Assembly (NCBI GenBank): GCA_963995505.1
Contig: OZ023187.1
Location: 689,501-753,500 of the forward strand
Length of the DNA: 64,000 nt
Direction of reading: 5' to 3'
Source: Hypericum androsaemum
Taxonomy: Eukaryota > Streptophyta > Magnoliopsida > Malpighiales > Hypericaceae
Translations under genes and position numbers: made by a program
Notes under the pieces: generated by a model
Told to the model about the DNA's origin: nothing
The model's input: only the letters and a program-made list of their open reading frames with translations
The model's database searches: none
Shown here: piece by piece, positions 40,745-51,590 of the stretch
Layout: every line of letters starts with the position of its first letter
How positions within the stretch are numbered: position 1 is the first letter of the stretch

Positions 40745-41387
40745 ATGGATTGAAGCATCGGTATAGTAGTTGGTCGGAAAGTTGTACATGACAGTGAAGG
40801 GTCGCTCTAGCACGTTGTTGTGTGGTACCGAATTCTTTGAAACTACCCGTTCCAGGGCAGTCAGATGGCGCCGAGGCCCAAAGCGTTGTCGTTTTTCTCG
40901 AAGTGGGCGAGTACGAAAGTTGATGGTTCTATTCATGGAAATGTAGGAGGTAGAACCTGAACCAGGAAGTAGCGGGGGAAGGAGAGAAGGGTCGGGTTTT
41001 GTTTGTATCAGCAGAGCATATTTCACTGTGGTTTCATGTAATAGCCAATTGTTTTTCTGTTGCTACTTCATGATATTGTTCGTGAAGCCGTCAGAAGTAT
41101 AGGATACGAGAGCTAGTTTAAATGTAACATTATTTTGTTTGGACAGAGATTGACATGTTAAACATGTTCTTGCTAGGGATTAAGGATTGTGATAAGTAGT
41201 GAATGAGCATCTCTCTAGTTAAGCATTTATTATATCATTCATTGTAAAGACCCTACTGGGTCTTGACAGAATGAGAGAGAAGAAGCTGAGAAGGAGGAGG
41301 TTAGGGATGGCAGAAATATCCATACCCTGAGGGTCGGATGGTACCCTTACCGTAGGATATATTGACTTGGAATGTTGACCTCATCGT
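40745..41387 (+). other. 3' flank of the UBP gene with an hAT fragment
   Basis: The 3' untranslated region follows the TGA. At about 41303-41375 a TTAGGGATGGCAGA...GGATATATT stretch resembles one end of the hAT-type family complete at 28514, here without a partner end. It lies right before the duplicated UBP exons. Confidence 0.5.
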
Positions 41388-41883
41388 TTAGGTACACTGG
41401 AGGACCCGCTTTGCCAAGGAAGATGATTTGACAGGTTGCCTCCAGCAAAAAAAGCAATTGAATATTGAGGTTTATTCCCTCCGACTAAAAATATTAGACT
41501 CTAGACATAACAGTGAAGTCACTACAAGGTTAAGCAAAAAGTTAATACAACGCCTTCTTTCTTAGTGTCTAACTCTTCTAATCTTTAGACTCTTTTGCAT
41601 GAGATTCATGAAGAAGGATGGAGATGCAGGCTCTGATTTTCTTATTGTGGTTTGACTTCAGGCATTTAACAGAGTGTGCTCGCTTAGAGGAGTTGACGTC
41701 GAGAATTATGCTAGAGTAGAGATAAACTTTTATCTTACTATCCGGACATCATCATTTGAATCCGGATGATGATTGCTTCATACCTCTCCTTCTGAATAGG
41801 CCTCTCTGTCTCTGGGATTATTTTAGCAAGCGCAAGCACTTGCGATTGACGAATTCCAACAAAACACTTGAGGAATCAGACTG
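41388..41883 (+). pseudogene. Broken duplicate of UBP exons 3-5
   Basis: Positions 41388-41538 repeat exon 3 (GGTACACTGGAGGACC...AGCAAAAAG), followed by a shortened intron and pieces of exon 4 (41662-41705) and exon 5 (41800-41883, TGGGATTATTTT...GAGGAATCA). Introns are kept, so this is a local DNA duplication. An ATGATTTGA in the exon 3 copy turns a Ser codon into a stop, and the exon 4 copy is deleted in its middle. It is non-functional. Confidence 0.9.
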
Positions 41884-42125
41884 AATGACCCAAAAAACGG
41901 ACCAAATCTGGGTCGTACCGAAATTCGTATTTTAAAACTATGATAATATCCACATATAAGTTGTAGGTTTTGAAGCTGCACACGGTCAAGATTCCTCATA
42001 CTTTCCCAATATCATAGTAGTGTAGCGTTTCTTAGAAGAGACGAGTGCATAACAACGATATATTCATAGGATAGAATCGATACTAGCTTCGAAAGATCAT
42101 CCGCAACTCGATTAACCAATTTTAA

Positions 42126-42778
42126 CTAGCTAGGACAGCTTCGTAGTACCATAGCCTCGCAGGTCAATCCCGGTCCAAAGGCTAACAAGAGCCCTAGCTC
42201 CAACCCTCGCAGGTCTACAGATTTCCTTCTCATCTCCTCGAGCACGAACAACACTCCCGCGCTACAAGGGTTCCCGTACTCACTGAGCATCCTCCGGCAC
42301 GTCTCGAACTTGCACTCGTCTAATCCAAGTTCGACACGGATAACAGCCGGGCCACCCGGGTGAAGAACATAGAACAACCCGTTGAGGTGGTCGTCCCCTT
42401 TCTTCCCCATCCATTGTAGCGTGTCCTCCAAGCAATCCCTTATATTCTCAACTACTACATCCGGGAGGCGCTTCTGCAACTCGTACTTCCACCCCATCCC
42501 TTTGAGGAGATCCTCCGAGTCCGGGATGATCACCTGGGACCCCTTTACGAGCTCGAACAACGGTCGTTCGATGTCCGTGTCGGGGCTTGCGCCAACTATC
42601 ACAGCCGCCGTGAATTTTTTGATAACTCATCAATCTGATAGCTATAGAAATCTAATTCCTCTGAAAATGCCCGAACCGATGAGCATTCCGATTGCTTCTT
42701 CCGAGGGCGCGAGGAAAAAGGACGCCATCGTTTCAGAGCACACGAAGAGAACGCGAGAACCTGTTAATGTGTAAATGC
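42126..42778 (-). pseudogene. C-terminal fragment of a type III polyketide synthase (chalcone synthase family)
   Basis: Minus-strand reading gives FVCSE...FLAPSEEAIGMLIGSGIF (about 42670-42770), then about 50 bp of unrelated sequence with stops, then AAVIVGASPD, ERPLFELV, HPGGPAV (catalytic His region), LSEYGNPCSAGVLFVLEEMRRKS (catalytic Asn region) and FGPGLTCEAMVL. These are the C-terminal blocks of chalcone/stilbene-synthase-like enzymes. The N-terminal half with the catalytic Cys is absent, and the segment joining GIF to AAV is damaged. The C-terminal part is well preserved, so decay is fairly recent. Confidence 0.85.
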
Positions 42779-44629
42779 TAAATTAGTATGATAGCAATAT
42801 AAGTTTGACTTCCAACAAGATTTAATTATTTCGCAGATTTATAAGTGAACTCTACTAGATTTGTTATCATATTTTTTTCTGAATTTTATTAGTATTTTTT
42901 AAAATCTATAAAAAATGACATTTATTTTTATATTGAAAAGATTATGTAAAAAAAATTTAAAACTTAAAACTTAATAACAACCTCTAAATTCTCCTACTAG
43001 ATGATAGATTACTTAAATAATCAGTAGTGTCAAATCACGTTATTAATTTTATCCGCGTGTGTCATCACTTTCTAATTTTGGCCAACTTTTGATGCCTGAT
43101 CTGGATACCCAAATTTGTCTCATTTCTTTTAATTTGTATGGCATGTATGTATATAAAATTAGTGATATAACGTAACAGTAAATAAAGTTAATGACTGCAT
43201 AATGATACCGAAGATGCCTCAATTAACTAGGAGTAGTACCGAAGATGCAGTTTGGTGTAGTTGCTGTGCCTATTGCTAGGATTGTTGCTAAACCATTCCC
43301 ATAAGCTCTCCATTTCTCAAGTGATCCCATCTTTTTTGGGGGAATTTATTTTTTTAAGAATATTTTTGGGGAATGTAGAAGGCTTGTTTATAGAGGAATT
43401 TCTACAAGACCCAACAAGCTATCTTTTTGTTTTGGTATTGGGGATATGATCTAATCCCCGTTTCCAAACGGTCTATTTGTAGCCCATTTTGAGTGGCGGA
43501 GGGCCCAATACTCATATACGGATCTACACTTCAACTCAATATATATATATTTCTAAAATAAATTTAAATCTCTTATCATTTGAATCATTTACATTTTAAA
43601 AAAAATTCTGATATATTTTCAGCCAAGTCATGTTTTTTTTATAGTTGGAGGAGAGTAAATCTTTTCATCTTACTTTAAAGGAAATGTTCTAACTAACTTT
43701 TTTTGTAAGTAATGGTCCAACTAACTCCCCTAGAATAAGTTGATATTTAATAATCATGATTGTTTAGCACTCAATAATTGATGTATTATCTATAAGTGTC
43801 ATGTGATCAATTAATCTGAATGGGCTCTGAACCTAAATCAATGATTTTCTCTTATTGCTTTTTCTCTATAACTCAATGTTTGTTTCAATTGCCTTCATTG
43901 TGATTTTGAACTCGGAAACCCACGGACAGAAATACACATAGAAGGTCGAATCCTGTATGTACTGTCCTGATGAGAAAATCATCCCATAAAATAACATTAT
44001 AAAATGTTCGACCAATAATGTTCCACTCTATTTTATTTATTTTAAACGGCAATGATTTATGCATGTTGCAGTCTTTGCCTGATGGTGATGAACTAGGTCC
44101 CATTATGGACAAGGACCACTGTAATCCGTAAACTTTGGTGGCATTTAAAGATACGCATTATTTCCCTTAAAAAACACCAACTGTTACGTACTTTTCCACG
44201 TGGGGAACACCTTATTTCTAGTACTATTGTCGTCTGGTCAATTTTCTTTAACCACGTAGGCATTTCAGTTAAAATTGTGTATCCTACGTCATAAATTTGA
44301 CAGTTTTTAATTTGAAAATTGGAGTGAATGACGGGGAGAAGCACTTGATTTACTTTCTTTTTTTGAGAAGTAAGCACTTGATTAGCAGGGTCCATAAAAA
44401 AGGGAAAATAATATAAAAATTACTTCATATTTATTAGAGGCCAACTAAAGAGCCACGATAAGAACGTTTGGAGTATATATTTTTTAAAGGTAAATTTTAC
44501 CGATTGAACTTTGGACTCTCTAATATGTTAATACCTTGTATTGGTAGACTAAATCATCTTTGACTTTTGGAATATATATTAGTGAACATTATAAGATTCG
44601 GACATAGTGATCATTATCATATAAGGTTC
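42779..44629. other. AT-rich intergenic sequence
   Basis: No gene, terminal repeat or tandem array recognised. Confidence 0.45.
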
Positions 44630-44634
44630 CAAAT

Positions 44635-44884
44635 TGTGATAGTCCGTCCTTAATGCGTTCAAAAAGTCTTAAGTAATGTAATTATTATTATCAATATCAA
44701 CAAGATGCACATCCTACAAATATTCTTAGAGAATTCTATGATTAAACATGCTTGACCTAGATAAATTTCATGATGAGTGATCTCCTAAAATTTTTTTTAA
44801 GATGCGTGTGAGTGATGACAAAACACAATAAAAAAACTCGTACTTATATGTGAAAACAGTTAGTTGGTTCACAGGAGCGTTACA
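44635..44884 (+). mobile_element. Cassandra-like solo LTR with 5S-RNA-like core (copy 1)
   Basis: The copy begins TGTGATA and ends GCGTTACA, with CAAAT on both sides (44630-44634 and 44885-44889), the 5-bp target duplication of a solo LTR. The core (about 44725-44800) is a diverged 5S rRNA sequence, clearest as GATTAAACATGCTTGACC and GAGTGATCTCCT. LTRs carrying 5S RNA promoters are the signature of Cassandra TRIM elements. Confidence 0.75.
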
Positions 44885-44935
44885 CAAATACTCCACGACA
44901 AAGTGTTCAAAATATATATCAGCGATCATTAAAAA

Positions 44936-45197
44936 TGTGATACCCAAAAATGAATATATTCTGTCTGAAAGTCTTAAGTGATTTGATCGGTACTATCCAT
45001 ATCAACAAGATGCACATTCTTTTCTGGCACACATCTTGAGAGAACTCCATGGTTAAACCCGTTTGACCAGGAGTAGGATTAGGATGGGTGATCTCCTGGA
45101 AAATATTTTTTGGGATGCGTGTGAGTAAGGACAAAATACGCTGGAATAGACCTATGTTAGTCTGTGAAAACAGTCGGTCAAATTACAGAGCGTTACA
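44936..45197 (+). mobile_element. Cassandra-like LTR with 5S-RNA-like core (copy 2)
   Basis: It begins TGTGATACCC and ends GAGCGTTACA. The core at about 45030-45120 matches plant 5S rRNA better than copy 1: GAACTCCATGGTTAAACC, then GAGTAGGATTAGGATGGG, then TGATCTCCTGG. In 5S rRNA these are the internal promoter and adjacent parts. Flanks AAAAA and AAAAT are only weak evidence for a target duplication. Only 51 bp separate the copies. Confidence 0.75.
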
Positions 45198-46047
45198 AAA
45201 AATATGGACTTGGTCAATATAATTTTAAATCTTGCATTACCTGAAGTTCGGTGCTTTCAGTAAGCACTGCACAAAGTTGAGTTCTTGATGAGCATGATTT
45301 TAAGCTTTCTTTCTTTTTTCGATTTGGAAATTTCGATTTCGAGCTCTATGAAATATTGTCTTGTTCTTCACGATCAATCGGTGACAAGGATGGGGCATGT
45401 TACGAGAGGAGCATCATTGAATAAATTAGGAATTTGAGATCCTTGAAATGAAAATCTCTTATTAAATACTACTCGGTTATATTATAACCAGGGCTGAACA
45501 CGAGATAGGGCCATATCTCAAATATCATGAGCAACAATACCATACAGTTCTTGTCGCAAATTGTTAATGACTTCTATGGTGTCGGAAGTTGTGGCCAGGG
45601 AGGAACTTGTCCAATAATATGATGGAGACGTAGGAATACGCCACGTGGTCTCGGTCCCTTTCATTTCAATCCCGTGACTTTTTTGTCCTCCCGGCTCTTT
45701 GTCATGCTGTTGACTCAGAGCTGACTATGTCTGGTCAAATATCTTAAAGAGATTATCTGGGTAGACTAAAGTTCCTCGGTATGTTGTTACTTTTGTTTTT
45801 GAACGTTGGTTTATTTTGGGGTAATGTTAGGTTGAGTATGTCATAATTATCATTTTTTTGGTAAATATGTCATAAATAATAAATATCTTACTCTCAATAT
45901 AGAAGGCGAGATCTGATAAGGATGACAAAAGTACTCATTCTTCGTATATCTGTCACCATTCGTGCCCTACTAGTCTAAGGAGTCCGAAAATGAGCAACCG
46001 CTTCCTGAGGCCTATTTTACGGGCCTTCATTTAGAATTTAGGAAGGC
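45198..46047. other. Intergenic sequence
   Basis: No gene or repeat structure recognised. Confidence 0.4.
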
Positions 46048-46056
46048 CTCTTTAAC

Positions 46057-46347
46057 GGGACAAGATTTGGTGTTAGAGGATTTTTATTGAAGGAGACGCG
46101 AGAATTTTTTGCAAAAATGCAGAAATACGAGAGACAAAATGAAAAAATCCACAACCATTGAATAGTAACTGGGTAACTGGGACGGTTCTGATTTATTCGG
46201 GACGGGATAAACATAGACCATTAGATCATAACTGAATAAACCATTAGACCGTAACTGGGTAAACTATTGAATCGTAACTAAGTAAACTATTGAATCGTCT
46301 AAGACGGTCCTGGTTGGATTTGACCTTTCGGGACCAAATCCGCTCCC
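46057..46347. mobile_element. Minisatellite-bearing MITE, copy 2 (291 bp)
   Basis: The left end is GGGACAAGATTTGGTG; the right end read inward is GGGAGCGGATTTGGTCCCG. The 9-bp target duplication CTCTTTAAC is exact (46048-46056 and 46348-46356). The interior holds several copies of a CGTAACTGGGTAAACTATTGAAT-like unit. Same family as 11586 and 61581. Confidence 0.85.
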
Positions 46348-46564
46348 CTCTTTAACTCCTCAGTATTTGCAACTCCTCCCGGGCCTATTCAAGTTTGGGC
46401 CTATTTTCTTTCAAAAACCGTTTGAACCGATTTTGATGGAATTTGATTGTAATTTCATACATACCTTTATTTCGTGGTTTTAATTGGCAGAAATTTTATC
46501 TAATTAATAATCAAGTGATATTTATTAATTTTAGTTACTTAAACTATCTAGTTTATCATGTTAC

Positions 46565-46720
46565 TAGGAATGATAATGGGAAGAATCCGGATAAGATTTA
46601 TAGGACCCAGATCATTACCCTCTACGCACATCCTTGCATTTATCTTCTTTAAAAATAAGGATCCAAGTCCTAAAATGCCGGGCAATATTAGGAAAAATCG
46701 CAGATCAGTATTATTTATGA
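46565..46720. mobile_element. Fragment of the hAT-type family complete at 28514
   Basis: AGGAATGATAATGGGAAGA...GGATAAGATTTATAGGACCCAGATC is a diverged match to the left end of the 28514 element. No matching right end or target duplication is seen. Confidence 0.55.
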
Positions 46721-47780
46721 ATTATTTAATTTTTTAAAAATTAAACAATACTTAATTGTTCTCAATAGTAAGACACTGATATATCTGAATACTCACACTA
46801 CGTTGAACTCGAATTATTTTTTTCAAGCGGGATGGTATTTTCTTCGACCAATTGGAGTTTGTTTCTGACACTATTTGATGAAACAACTCTTAGATAAAGT
46901 ATGAAAATATAATAGAAAACTGGAATCTGCATAATCTTCAATTTCCTAGAGCCAATGATAACATAACTATAAAATAAACATATTTAGATACAATACAGGC
47001 CAACCATGGGTGGGTATCGTGTTTCCAAAATTGTTCAAGCTATCTTTTTAATATTACAAATTTATTATTTATTTCGCACCATATTCACCTTATCTGTGTT
47101 AAGAGTGGATTGGCAGCACTATCCAGATTAATAATATTGTACCACTAAACGTTAAATAATACTACCAAAAACTAAATAACGTTAAATAATACTACTAAAA
47201 ACTAAATTGTACTAGTAAATAGTACTAATGAATGCAGCATGAACGATATACCACTAAATATAATATAATTTTTTATTTTCCAAAATATTTTTATATAATT
47301 TCTCATATTATGAATTTGTCATTTGCTTCTCCATTTTGTGTAACACATGCTTCATCTTCATCACCCAATTCAGGCTCTATCAGTATATTTTTATTCCTTG
47401 ATCAGACAATCCAACCTTCCGTTATTGCAACTACATCAAATGATCTTTCAAATAGGTCAAGACTCTCCATTTTATGGCCATTTCAAATTGGATTAGTAAC
47501 CAATTTCTAGGTTTCATCGTAAATCTAATTAGTTCTTTTCAATTCAGTAAATAAATAGTTCAAATTGCACTTAAAAATAGGGCATTTCCCATTTTTAATC
47601 CGATCTCCAAATTTTGGCACCTAAGTACATCTTTCTATAATCAATTCTTATAAACGGAAAGGTCTCCCCCAACTTAAATGAAAAACAATACATGGAAAAA
47701 TTCGAAATCAAAAAATTAACTTAAAAAGAAATCCGAATCCTTTATTGCCTTCAACAACTCCGGCTCCAAATATACAACAG
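46721..47780. other. AT-rich intergenic sequence upstream of HPAT
   Basis: No gene recognised. A short repeat of CTAAATAATACTAC-like words lies at about 47150-47230. Confidence 0.45.
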
Positions 47781-47789
47781 CTATAAATA
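47781..47789 (+). promoter_or_regulatory. TATA box of the HPAT gene
   Basis: CTATAAATA is a canonical plant TATA box. It lies about 760 bp before the start codon; a leader intron (donor near 47959, TTCAG/GTAAAG) accounts for the long distance. Confidence 0.6.
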
Positions 47790-48544
47790 CGAGGTTTGTT
47801 TCTGACACTGGGGAACTGGGCTCCAACTGCGGTCTTGTCTCTTAAATCAGGCGTTGACAAGTAATAAGCCTAAACCCAGAGCAGAATCTTCTTCCCCATC
47901 CTCCCTCCCTCCCACATGGTCAAAGACCCAAAGGCTTGATTCTTCACCCTCCCTTCAGGTAAAGCTTCCACCTTTAAAGTGTTTGCTGCCATTTTACTCT
48001 TCCTTGTTCACTGGGTCCAAGTTATAACGCCTCCCTCATCAACTTTTCCTCCTTTTTGGTACATTCTCTGAATTGGGTTCTCTTCTTTTGATCCGAATTG
48101 ATCCCTTTCTTGTTTGTGTGCCTTTTGGTGTCTTCTCCTATTGGCCACCCTCTGTTAGATCTGTGAGTGTCGCCCATTTGCTTAAAGGGCTGAATTTTTA
48201 TATATATTGGCTGACTAAATGCTTCAACTGAGAATAAAAGAGATGATCTTGGATTATCTTAGCTCTGAAACTGTGTTTGATTGCTAAGAGATTGCCCGTT
48301 TTCCAATCTCTGGCGGTTGATTTCTGTGGTTTGCTTCTTGGCAGAGTTATTGTGCTGAGTTGCGGTTGCCTTTTTCTTTCTGTTTGGTGTTCAATTGCAA
48401 TGTAGGTTGCTGGTTCCCTTTTCTTGTGCCCGCGAGAGTGGAATTCTTCGGTGTGATGGTTGGAAAGAGTGAAGTTGGGTTCCGTTTGTCTCGTAATATC
48501 TTCTGAAGGACGGGAATTCGCAGCTCTGATCGTGGTGTTTCGAG

Positions 48545-51027
48545 ATGATTCCGAAAAAGAATGTGGGGCGAGTGTCGCCGTTTCTCTTGTTGCTTCTGGC
48601 CCTAGGATTTTGCTTCGCGACTTACAACTTGCTAACATTATTAATACACTATAGAAACCCCAGTTCAAGCGAAGTATCGGGGTTTGTGGATCCCATTACT
48701 GGGATGCCCGAGGATGTTAGGAAATCAGATGAGATAAATGGGAGATACCATGTTGCCCTTACAGCAACTGATGCTCCTTATAGCCAATGGCAATGTCGCA
48801 TCATGTATTATTGGTATAAGAAGGTAAAAGACATGCCGGGATCGGACATGGGGCAGTTCACTCGAATCTTACATTCTGGAAAATCTGACAACTTGATGGA
48901 TGAGATACCGACATTTGTCGTGGATCCCCTTCCTGAAGGTCTTGATCGGGTGAGAATGCTGATTCTGATTGCTGTGTAGCCTTCCAATTCCTGGTAGATT
49001 GCACGTTCACTTCTTGATTATGTATCAATTCTAATAGCCAACTAGCATGTAGAACATTTCCTGGTTGCTCTTTCATCTGGCCTCTGAAAGAAGGCGCATC
49101 TGTTACTTCCTAGTTTACTACTGCATAACCATGATAAGTTTTCCTCATGGAGTTGCTTCTTAAATGTTTGTTCAGGGTTACATTGTGCTGAATAGACCAT
49201 GGGCCTTCGTGCAATGGCTAGAAAAGGCACCGATTGAGGAAGAGTGAGTGTCAAGATCATATCTTTCCCTATATGGCCTCTTTTTCTATTCTGTCTCAAA
49301 TATATAACCAATCATGAAATTATGCAGGTTTGTTCTAATGGCGGAGCCTGACCACCTATTTGTTCGTCCTTTGCAAAACTTGGCTCGCGGGGATCATCCA
49401 GCCGGGTTTCCATTTTTCTACATAAAACCTTCTGAACATGAAAATATTATCAGAAAATATTATCCTGCAGATAAAGGTCCAGTCACGGACATTGATCCAA
49501 TTGGCAACTCTCCCGTCATAATAAAGAAGGTATCTAGTGTTTAGACCATCCAACTGCCATAGAAACTATGCATTTCTTCCTGGTCGTGTCAACAAACTGG
49601 AAAGGGAAAGAAACTGGTTTCATGGTCATTTATAAAGCCGGTCCGTGGTTCACCAGTAGTGTATAACAAGCCATCCTTTCTTTTTCGTGTATATAAGTTT
49701 TGACGCTTTCTGCATTGTATGATGTACAATCAGGTGATTAACTGTTGCACTTTTGGATATGATGATTTCAGTCTATGCTTGAGGAAATTTCACCAACTTG
49801 GGTCAATGTCTCATTGAGAATGAAAGACGATCCGGAAACTGATAAAGCATTTGGTTGGGTTCTGGAAATGTGAGTAGTTATATCGGTATGCATTTGTTTT
49901 TTTCCAACCGATTTAGGTTGCTAAATTGCTTCTGGCACTGCATAATATTTGTCTGTTAAGGTATGCCTATGCTGTGGCATCTGCTTTACATGGTGTGCGC
50001 CATATACTTTGGAAAGACTTCATGATTCAGGTATCTGAACTGGCTGTGTCTCGGAATATCTTCTTTTATCTGAATGTGAGGATTGACATCTATTCGTGTG
50101 TAATTCAGCCACCCTGGGACTTGGAGATCGGGAAGACTTTTATCATTCATTACACTTATGGATGCGACTATAATTTAAAGGTGAATGGATCAGACTGCTA
50201 CTCAGCAACAATGCGATGATTTTTCCCACTTGTTCGTTATGGATGTTTCTTTCTTCCTTTCTTTTCTAAACGTTTTCATTGTGGATGTTACATTCGTTAC
50301 TTCGATAACATCCAGGGGGAATTAACATATGGAAAAATTGGAGAATGGCGATTCGACAAGAGATCATATCTAACTGGCCCTCCTCCAAGGAACCTGTCCT
50401 TACCTCCACCAGGAGTTCCTGAAAGTGTGGTATGTCTTACCTGTTTAATTTATTGACAATGGATAAGGTAGTAATGTAGAATAAGCCCTAGTTCAAATGA
50501 AGTTGAACCCTCTGCTGCTCTCTGCGGCAGATGGTTTTTGGTGTGTAGCTAGTGGCAGCTAACACGAAGATCTATTAATAGCTAATACCAAGTGACATCA
50601 CAATTGAGTAAGAAAATAGTTTCCGTAATGCAACTTTTGGAAGCTTGTCAGCGGGCTAGACTAGTTGTTCGTATCTTGTCTTCGGGCTTGCTTGCCTGAA
50701 CTGGTCCTGTCATTCTATCAACTAGACACGTAGTCTACGGGGGCCGTGATTTAACTATAAATGTGCAAGGGAGAGGGTTTAGGTGAAACTGTCCAAAGGA
50801 ACTGGTGAAACTGCCTGAAGCCTATACTGGATATTGTACCATCAGCTATGTTTTATGTGCAAATTTATGAGACGCAACTATGTTTTATTTGATTCAATGT
50901 CATTTCCATAAACGATGTATGCTCTCTCTCTCTCTGACGGATACATATGCTGCAGGTGAGACTTGTAACGATGGTGAATGAGGCCACTGCCAATATACCC
51001 AATTGGACTCAAGTAAATGGTAGCTGA
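48545..51027 (+). CDS. HPAT: Hydroxyproline O-arabinosyltransferase (HPAT)
   Basis: Eight exons give 366 residues: 48545-48949, 49176-49243, 49328-49529, 49772-49869, 49961-50030, 50109-50180, 50316-50429 and 50956-51027. All phases join. Residues about 12-32 are a hydrophobic signal anchor (type II Golgi membrane protein). The lumenal part includes HVALTATDAPYSQWQCRIMYYWYKK, FTRILHSG, FVVDPLPEGLDRGY, VLMAEPDH (metal/sugar-nucleotide binding acidic motif), IDPIGNSPVII, NDPETDKAFGWVLEM-like, IHYTYGCDYNLKGE and GEWRFDKR. This matches Arabidopsis HPAT1-3 nearly end to end. The enzyme transfers the first arabinose from UDP-arabinofuranose to hydroxyproline on extensins and secreted signal peptides such as CLE peptides. 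Nothing is missing, so the gene should be active. Confidence 0.95.
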
Positions 51028-51590
51028 TAACAAGGACATGAAACGGAAGTTCGTGTTCAATTTTTGAAGTATGGATAACGTCCTCAAGGAAGATTGATTC
51101 ATACCTTTTACAGGATAACAAGATAGTGGTATAGATATAGACAGACATTTCTTGATGACTCTGCAGAGAGTTGATCGCTTGATATCATTAGTTAATTTGT
51201 GGTAGGCTCATCATCCGTTTTCTATTTTGTACACATTTCTTGTCTCGATGGTTGAACATCTTGGACCTTTCAAGCAATACATCTTTGTTGCTTAAAACTT
51301 GGGTATTACTACAGAAGCGAAACTCAGTTTTCGACTTATGTTTTGTCTACGAACGTGATATTTATTTTGAGTATGCTTTAAGTTGTATCACTAGGCATAG
51401 AGAGCATGTGTTCTGTACTTGAGCATTTGCTAACTTTTGAATCACACATTTATCTTGGTACACTTTATCTTGCTATGGCTGCCATACATCTATACTTGCA
51501 TGACATGCATACATGCATCCTATTACGGGTTGTTGTTGGTGCGCGGACTGGACGATGATGATCTTGTCGTAAGGGAAGGCCTCATCTGCA
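51028..51590. other. Convergent 3' ends of HPAT and the NPC1-like gene
   Basis: The HPAT stop (plus) and the NPC1-like stop (minus) are 563 bp apart, so the 3' untranslated regions may face or overlap each other. No further gene is seen. Confidence 0.5.

Noticed and set aside
45030..45120. Functional 5S rRNA gene
   Set aside because: Several substitutions and a run of extra T/A disrupt the 5S sequence, and it sits within an LTR-like unit present twice.
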